Source: Bryobacterales bacterium
GTDB lineage: Bacteria > Acidobacteriota > Terriglobia > Bryobacterales > UBA6623
DNA length: 64,000 bases
Reading direction: 5' to 3'
Assembly (NCBI GenBank): GCA_022826925.1
Contig: JAJDTX010000186.1
Span: 43,047-107,046, forward strand
In this document: positions 58,850-64,000 of the stretch, in pieces
Layout: each line of letters opens with the position of its first letter
Numbering within the stretch: position 1 is the first letter of the stretch
Notes under the pieces: model-generated
Databases searched by the model: none
Told to the model about the DNA's origin: nothing
Seen by the model: the letters and a program-made list of their open reading frames with translations, nothing else
Position numbers and translations under genes: made by a program

Positions 58850-61800
58850 ATGCGACCTGAAAGACAGTTTTCCCTTGGATCCGCGATCGCCCTTGCGGCC
58901 ATTGCGATGATCGGTCTTGCCACATCGGTGCCGTCGGAGGCGCAGATCCTCTACGGCAGCATAGTCGGCAATGTGGCAGACAGCACCGGGGCTGTGATTC
59001 CCGGTGCGCAGGTAAGCATCACCCACGAAGAGACTGGCGCTTCCCGTAGCGGCGAGTCAAACGAGGCGGGTGCGTACAGCTTCTCGACGGTGGCGACCGG
59101 CACGTATCGAGTCGAGGTCCGATCCGAAGGATTCAGCAGCAACACCACAACGGGTGTGCCCGTGACGGTGAACAACGTGACCCGCGTGGACGTGGACCTC
59201 GCGATCGGCCAGGTAACCGAGGTCATCGAAGTCACTGCCAATTCCGTGCAACTACAGACCGATCGCGCCGAGGTCCGGGCCGAAGTAAGCAAGGACGACT
59301 TGCAGGAGGTGCCGGTGCCGCTGGGCCGCAACTACCAGATGCTGCTCCAAACGCTACCTGGCTTCTCGCCCCCTGCCAACGCCCACTCGGTGCCCGCGAA
59401 CCCGACCCGCGCAGTGCGCTACACGGTCAATGGCACTACCGACAAGTCCAACAACGTCCGCATCGACGGAGCGTCGAGCTACAACCCCAATCTGACCCAC
59501 ATGTCGGGCATCAACCCCTCGTTGGAGTCGATCGAGGTCGTCAACGTCGTCACCAGCTCGTTTGATGCCGAGCAGGGTCTGGCTGGCGGTGCCGCCATCA
59601 ACCTGCAGATCAAGAGCGGCACCAACGAAGTGCACGGCTCGGGCTTCTGGTACCACAACAACCAGCACATGCAGGCCTATCCATACTTCAGCGATCGCAA
59701 CAACGCCAAGCCCAAGTTCATCTACAACCAGGCAGGCGGCACGATCGGCGGCCCGATCAAGAAGAACAAGGCCTTCTACTTCTTCAGCTACGAGCGCACT
59801 TCCGAGAATTCCAACGTCACGAAGTTCATCAAGGTGCCGACCGTGGCGATGCGCGCCGGTGACTTCTCCGGTTCGCCCCTGCCGATTTTCGATCCGATGT
59901 CCGCCGCTGTCGGCGACGAGGGCAACCGGACACCATTCGCGAACAACATGATCCCGGAGGCGCGCATCTCTCGGGCCAGCCGCATCTTGGCCGACAACCC
60001 TGACTGGCACATCCCTGACCGTCAGGGTGTCGGAGCGCTCGGGCTGAATCGCAACAAACTCGCGAACGACAGCTACTTCTTCCACCGCAACCAGATCGAC
60101 AGCAAGGCCAACTTCAACCTCTCCGACAAGTGGACGATGTTCGCCCGCCTGAGCTTCTTCTACTACAAGCAGTGGAATCCCGCGGCGTTCGGCGACCTTT
60201 CCGGCATTCACCTGCACCCGACGAACTTCCGCACCGACAACGGATTCGGGCCGACTTATAGCGGCACGATCTCCACGACCTACGTTGCGACTTCGAACTT
60301 GGTGTTTGACGCCTACTTCGGCTCGACCTTGGTTGATAGCAATGCTTTTGCCGGAAACCTCGACCAGCGGATCGGCTTGGACGTGCTGGGGATTCCAGGC
60401 ACGAACGGGGATGGCACACCTGGCGGGGGAGGCACGTTCTATGGTGGCATGCCACGCATGCGTTTCGATGCGGGCTTTGGCAATCTCGGCTACCGCGCCA
60501 CATCGCCGTTCATTGGGCACGACTACCTGCACCAGATTGTGTTCAACGGCAACTGGACGAGGCGGAACCACGAGATTCGCTTCGGGACCGACACGTTTCT
60601 GACGCACATCAACCAAGAGGTGGCCAACTTCCCCGGAGGCGACGCTCCGGCGGGTGGCTTCCGGTTCCGCAACAACACGACGAGCCGAGCCGGCACGAGG
60701 ACGAACGACTACAACGCGATCGCCTCCTTCATGCTGGGACTGCCGCGCGAAGCGGCACGCAACTTCCTGAACGGCAAGAATCTGCAGACACGTTCGAGCC
60801 AGTATTCGCTATACATCCGCGACCGCTGGCAGGTTCGCCCCGACCTGACGCTCTCGTATGGCACCCGCTGGGAGTACTTCCCGTTCCCGGTGCGCCCCAA
60901 TCGCGGATTGGAGCGCTTCGACATCGCCGAGAACATCATGCTGGTGTGCGGCATCGGCTCGGTGCCCCGCAACTGCGGCCTGCCGCAGAGCAAGACCCAG
61001 TTTGCGCCCCGCGTCGGCATTGCTTGGAGGGCCACCGACACCTTCGTCGTACGCGCGGGCTACGGGATGACCTGGGATCCCTTCAATCTCGGACGCGACC
61101 TGAGGGGGAACCTGCCGACGCAGTTCTCGCAGCGCCTGCCCACCCCGAACAACCGCTCGTGGGCAACGACTTTGGATCAAGGTTTTCCGGCGATCCCTCC
61201 AATCTCGACCGAAGACCGGATTGAAATGCCGCTCAACGCGAACGTTGCCACGGCTGACAAGAACTATGTGCGCGGATACATCCAGTCTTGGAATTTCACG
61301 CTTGAGAAGCAGGTGGGCGACTGGATTGGCACGGCCTCCTACGTTGCGACTCGGTCGACGCGCCAGAGTTCTCGCATCGAAGCCAACTGGGGAGGCATAG
61401 GCGAAGGCAATGCCGGACGCGTCCTGCGCCAGCTCTACGGGCGCAATGCGAACACGCTGTTCTGGGGCACCATCGGCACACCGATGTACGATTCGCTTCA
61501 GGTGAAGCTGGTTCGTCGCAGTCGCTCAGGACATTCGTTCAACTTGGCCTACACATGGGCGCACGGGCGCGGGTACACCTCCGAGTCGTCCACGGCTCAG
61601 CCGCGCGTCAGGCATCCGGAATACTACTGGAAGAACCGCGGGCCCCTCAACAACGACATCCGGCACAACTTGGTCGTTTCGAATTCTTACGAGCTGCCGT
61701 TCGGCAAGAGCAAGAAGTTCGCACAGTCAGGTGTGCCGGCGGCGATCCTAGGCGGTTGGCAGATCAACGCTCTGGCGTCGCTCTACACAGGTCGCCCATC

Positions 61801-62215
61801 CACGCCCACTGCTCCTGCTGGGTCATTGAACAGCGCCGGTTCGGGACAGTTCGCTGACTGCCTGTCGGCTCCGGTCAAGCTGGGCTCTGCGGATGGCTGG
61901 TGGGATCCTTCGACACTGGCCGACCCTGACGCGGCGAACGACCCGCCGCGCTTCGGCACATGCGGCTCGAATGTGTTGCGCGGACCGGGCCTGATCAACT
62001 TGGACATGGGCGTGTTCCGCAAGTTCCAGCCGACGGAAAGGTTCAGCATTCAATTCCGTGGGGAGATCTTCAACGTGTCGAACACGCCGCACTTCGCCAA
62101 CCCGAACTCCAACATTGCCAGCAGCGGTTTCGGTGTCATCAACAACGTGGCGAATACCGGGCGCGAGGGTCTTGACCAGCGCGTGTTCCGGATGGGCTTG
62201 CGCTTGGCCTTCTGA
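58850..62215 (+). CDS. TonB-dependent receptor, Oar-like, with carboxypeptidase-regulatory domain
   Basis: A 1,121-residue outer-membrane receptor of the same class as the one at 26668. Signal peptide (AIALAAIAMIGLATSVPSEA), CarboxypepD_reg domain (about 36-115, GSIVGNVADSTGAVIPGAQV), plug (about 125-265, GGAAINLQIKSGTNEVHGSG), then a long barrel (GGPIKKNKAFYFFSYERTS onward) ending FRMGLRLAF. The two receptors share plan but differ in sequence, so they probably take different ligands. A GAGGTGAT ribosome-binding site supports the ATG. No metabolic genes follow on the same strand. Confidence 0.92.
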   Translation: MRPERQFSLGSAIALAAIAMIGLATSVPSEAQILYGSIVGNVADSTGAVIPGAQVSITHEETGASRSGESNEAGAYSFSTVATGTYRVEVRSEGFSSNTTTGVPVTVNNVTRVDVDLAIGQVTEVIEVTANSVQLQTDRAEVRAEVSKDDLQEVPVPLGRNYQMLLQTLPGFSPPANAHSVPANPTRAVRYTVNGTTDKSNNVRIDGASSYNPNLTHMSGINPSLESIEVVNVVTSSFDAEQGLAGGAAINLQIKSGTNEVHGSGFWYHNNQHMQAYPYFSDRNNAKPKFIYNQAGGTIGGPIKKNKAFYFFSYERTSENSNVTKFIKVPTVAMRAGDFSGSPLPIFDPMSAAVGDEGNRTPFANNMIPEARISRASRILADNPDWHIPDRQGVGALGLNRNKLANDSYFFHRNQIDSKANFNLSDKWTMFARLSFFYYKQWNPAAFGDLSGIHLHPTNFRTDNGFGPTYSGTISTTYVATSNLVFDAYFGSTLVDSNAFAGNLDQRIGLDVLGIPGTNGDGTPGGGGTFYGGMPRMRFDAGFGNLGYRATSPFIGHDYLHQIVFNGNWTRRNHEIRFGTDTFLTHINQEVANFPGGDAPAGGFRFRNNTTSRAGTRTNDYNAIASFMLGLPREAARNFLNGKNLQTRSSQYSLYIRDRWQVRPDLTLSYGTRWEYFPFPVRPNRGLERFDIAENIMLVCGIGSVPRNCGLPQSKTQFAPRVGIAWRATDTFVVRAGYGMTWDPFNLGRDLRGNLPTQFSQRLPTPNNRSWATTLDQGFPAIPPISTEDRIEMPLNANVATADKNYVRGYIQSWNFTLEKQVGDWIGTASYVATRSTRQSSRIEANWGGIGEGNAGRVLRQLYGRNANTLFWGTIGTPMYDSLQVKLVRRSRSGHSFNLAYTWAHGRGYTSESSTAQPRVRHPEYYWKNRGPLNNDIRHNLVVSNSYELPFGKSKKFAQSGVPAAILGGWQINALASLYTGRPSTPTAPAGSLNSAGSGQFADCLSAPVKLGSADGWWDPSTLADPDAANDPPRFGTCGSNVLRGPGLINLDMGVFRKFQPTERFSIQFRGEIFNVSNTPHFANPNSNIASSGFGVINNVANTGREGLDQRVFRMGLRLAF

Positions 62216-62229
62216 TCGCGTTCAGACAG

Positions 62230-62255
62230 CGAGGCGGCGGCACGCCGCCGTCTCG
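62230..62255 (+). terminator. GC-rich hairpin after the TonB receptor, possible terminator
   Basis: GGCGGCG (62233-62239) pairs with CGCCGCC (62243-62249) around a 3-base loop, 18 bp after the receptor stop. A short T/C-rich tail follows but no true T tract, so termination may be weak or Rho-assisted. Confidence 0.45.
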
Positions 62256-62488
62256 TCCTCCCCTTGTGCTTCTCGCCGCACCTGGCGAAGGCGTGCCTCG
62301 GGGAGTCGCTACTGTGAAGCTTGGCCGCCCTGCGCGCTGGCGACGCGGTAGGATGGACGCCGAGGAGGCGTGGCGGCAAGGGTTCCGCCAAGCGTGGTGA
62401 GCCAGCAGGTTTCCGATTTATGTACAATCTCTCTCCGCCAAGCGCGAGTGTCAAGCTGAAGAGGTAAGATTCGATTCCCCGCGGATCG

Positions 62489-62880
62489 CTAGGCGGATTC
62501 CGCGCCCAGCCGCCGGAGCAGCTCGTCCCGCAGCAGGATGGCCAGCACGGGGCGGAGATCGTCCTTGGAGACGCCCACATCGAACGCCCCCCAGCGCCAG
62601 CTCCTTCTCGTCGGCGCCATCGAGATTGATCGAGCGCCCTTCGCACAGCTCGTGTATCTCGAACGGCTCCAATCTCTTGGCGTCGTCCAGAAGGCCCGGG
62701 GCCAGCCGCGCGGCCGTGGCGACCAAGCCGGACTCCTTGGCCACCTCCCGCCCTCGCTTCGTGAGCTGGACCGGGCTGCGCCCCGCCATGAACGGCTCGG
62801 GCAGCAGGGGGAAGATCTTCTTGATATCGTTGACGGCTTGGGCAAGCCAGCACGTCCGATCAATTCCGGCGCGCCAGCTT
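62489..62880 (-). pseudogene. Hypothetical protein, frameshifted at a G6 run
   Basis: Two frames share one gene. LAQAVNDIKKIFPLLPEPF through ELCEGRSINLDGADEKELALG runs in one frame; AFDVGVSKDDLRPVLAILLRDELLRRLGAESA follows in another. The switch lies at a run of six C on the plus strand (62587-62592, six G on the coding strand); removing one G joins the frames exactly. Real single-base insertion or homopolymer error are equally possible. No clear start codon is visible at the 5' end, so it may also be truncated. I do not recognise a named family. It follows the Fic remnant in the same direction. Confidence 0.6.
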
Positions 62881-62939
62881 GGCTCGCGGGTCGCGGCCGA
62901 TAGGGGTCGGAGGCCGCCGCACAGACCGAGCCTTGGCCG

Positions 62940-63240
62940 TCAAGCCGGATCGGGCAGCGCCTTCAAGAACGAAATGACCGGAAGAAGATATCCCCTTTGA
63001 TCCGAAGACCCATAGCGTTTGGTGGACTCTTCCAACGCCGCGATGTACTCTGCCCGGTTCTCTCGTATCAGGATGGGCGCGAGCTTCTGGCCCTTGGGCG
63101 GGAATCCTTCCAACTTCAGGCAGATGATGTAGTGGCACAGCGCCCTGGCCGTACTTCCGTTCCCGTTAATGAACGGATGGATCCAGTTCAGACGCCACAG
63201 CGCATAGGCGCCCAGCGTCATGGCATCTGGGCTACCGCTC
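62940..63240 (-). pseudogene. Fic-domain protein remnant, N-terminally truncated
   Basis: Fic proteins transfer AMP or related groups to targets. The motif here is HPFINGNGSTAR, preceded by LGAYALWRLNWI and followed by LCHYIICLKLEGFP and ENRAEYIAALEESTKRYG, so the second half of a Fic domain is clear. Only about 16 residues precede the motif, where intact Fic proteins have 60 or more. The first Arg of HPFx(D/N)GNGRxxR, which binds the nucleotide phosphates, is Ser. Both suggest a dead remnant, although a start at ATG 63221 would still give a 93-residue protein. Confidence 0.7.
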
Positions 63241-63425
63241 GCAATCCGCCAATCGCTGCTCGTATTCCAGCTCCAGGCTGCTGCGGCAGACCGGTTCGCT
63301 GCCGCAACCCTGCTGTTCGGCCCTGTAGGCTTGCGCCGCCGCCATGCGGCAAGGCCGTGTCTCGCTGGACAGCGCTGGCACGCGGCGCGCTTGCTTCGCG
63401 CCGCACGCCGCTAGGTCCGGTGCCG

Positions 63426-63845
63426 CTAATAATCGCGGCCGTGATGACTGTTGCAATCGCCCCAGTCCTCGTTCTCCGTGCATTCATCCTCATCTTGCTC
63501 ATACTGCTCGGCTTCCAATTCGTCCTCGTCGCGGAAGTCCGGATTCGGCATCGGGTTCAGGATCTCCGGCATTGGCAGTGAGCGCTGTCCAACGGGCCGA
63601 TTCCGAGACGGCCTGTCCGGCCTCACCCACCGGCACTTGTCCGGTTGCGGGATGTATCTGATGACTACAGATCGGACAAGATCGAATCGCTGCGTTTGAT
63701 GGTTGAATACGCGCTCATACTTCGTCCGGATTACCTGCCTGTCCGGTTGCGGGGTGCAGACGCGCCGTGACTGTGCCGAAGCTGACAAAGCTAGCCCCAG
63801 CAGGACAAATAGAAGGATCGAAAATCGCTTGGTGTTGGATCGCAT
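63426..63845 (-). CDS. Small secreted acidic protein of unknown function
   Basis: A 139-residue protein with a signal peptide (FSILLFVLLGLALSASAQ). The mature part starts with RRVCTPQPDRQV and a region rich in Arg and aromatic residues, then turns strongly acidic (DEDELEAEQYEQDEDECTEN) with two late cysteines (ECTENEDWGDC) and an HH pair at the end. No family recognised. The signal peptide and consistent composition support a real gene. Confidence 0.6.
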   Translation of the reverse strand: MRSNTKRFSILLFVLLGLALSASAQSRRVCTPQPDRQVIRTKYERVFNHQTQRFDLVRSVVIRYIPQPDKCRWVRPDRPSRNRPVGQRSLPMPEILNPMPNPDFRDEDELEAEQYEQDEDECTENEDWGDCNSHHGRDY

Positions 63846-64000
63846 TGCCAGACCCTAGCCGGAACTTCACAGCGGGTTCGAGCCGCATTTTCCCCATAAC
63901 CGCTTGAGTACATGGGGTTTCGCCGCTCTGGGGACGGCCCTCAGCCTGTCACGGTTATGGAAACATCTTGGTGCGGATCGATGCCGAGCAGATCGAATGC
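63846..64000. other. Window end, no gene recognised
   Basis: Upstream region of the small secreted protein; no feature beyond a possible promoter. Confidence 0.3.

Noticed and set aside
63232..63345. Short minus-strand frame with spaced cysteines (AEQQGCGSEPVCRSS)
   Set aside because: Only 37 codons from its first ATG, no ribosome-binding site, and no recognised family; left uncalled.

Overview
The window is about 63% G+C and reads as a chromosomal segment of an Acidobacteriota bacterium, most like the Solibacter/Bryobacter side of that phylum. This is inferred from two Oar-like TonB-dependent receptors of about 1,100 residues with N-terminal carboxypeptidase-regulatory domains, repeated DUF1501, DUF1549/DUF1553, DUF1552 and DUF1592 genes, several sulfatases, and an ImuA-ImuB-DnaE2 cassette. 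No rRNA gene is present to confirm it.

Layout. 1-3584 (minus): the rimP-nusA-infB operon, with a recognisable promoter, a terminator-like hairpin in its leader, and infB cut by the window edge. 3630-11042: an SMP-30-type lactonase, a glucuronokinase-like GHMP kinase, a zinc-ribbon/PspC protein, and a DUF1592-DUF1552-ankyrin operon. 11349-16917: a Uma2-like nuclease, a beta-propeller gene broken by an in-frame TAG, a Tat/lipoprotein sulfatase and a DUF1501 protein. 16951-30136 (minus): nine genes on one strand with gaps of at most 69 bp (TonB receptor, DUF1549/1553, DUF1501, SUMF1-like, Tat-exported enolase-superfamily protein, MFS permease, GntR regulator, DapA-family lyase, cytoplasmic enolase-superfamily protein). 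A consensus promoter with a 14-bp palindrome at the predicted transcription start precedes them. I read this as a GntR-controlled pathway for uptake and breakdown of a sugar acid or glycan. 30321-35139: HicAB and a RelE/XRE toxin-antitoxin pair, then two sulfatases. 35272-37930: tpiA, secG, tRNA-Leu(GAG) and an FG-GAP repeat lipoprotein. 37931-41881: a small defence island with an integrase remnant, an MmeI-like restriction-modification enzyme and HigBA. 42164-48231: imuA-imuB-dnaE2 translesion mutasome followed by dut. 48256-58517: an orphan DUF1549/1553 cytochrome, a cupin-4 oxygenase divergent from a Ser-Asp repeat Tat lipoprotein, a PepSY membrane protein pair, a cysteine desulfurase, and a diheme cytochrome c with a PQQ-type dehydrogenase. 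58850-64000: a second TonB receptor, decayed Fic-related genes and a secreted acidic protein.

The SMP-30 lactonase, glucuronokinase-like kinase, hexuronate-type permease, enolase-superfamily dehydratases and KDG-aldolase-like DapA protein together suggest uronic or aldonic acid metabolism. Three sulfatases and the outer-membrane receptors would suit sulfated glycans. The least explained pairing is the cupin-4 oxygenase (50950-52200) beside the short Ser-Asp repeat protein (52333-52686), which looks like a modifying enzyme with a dedicated substrate.
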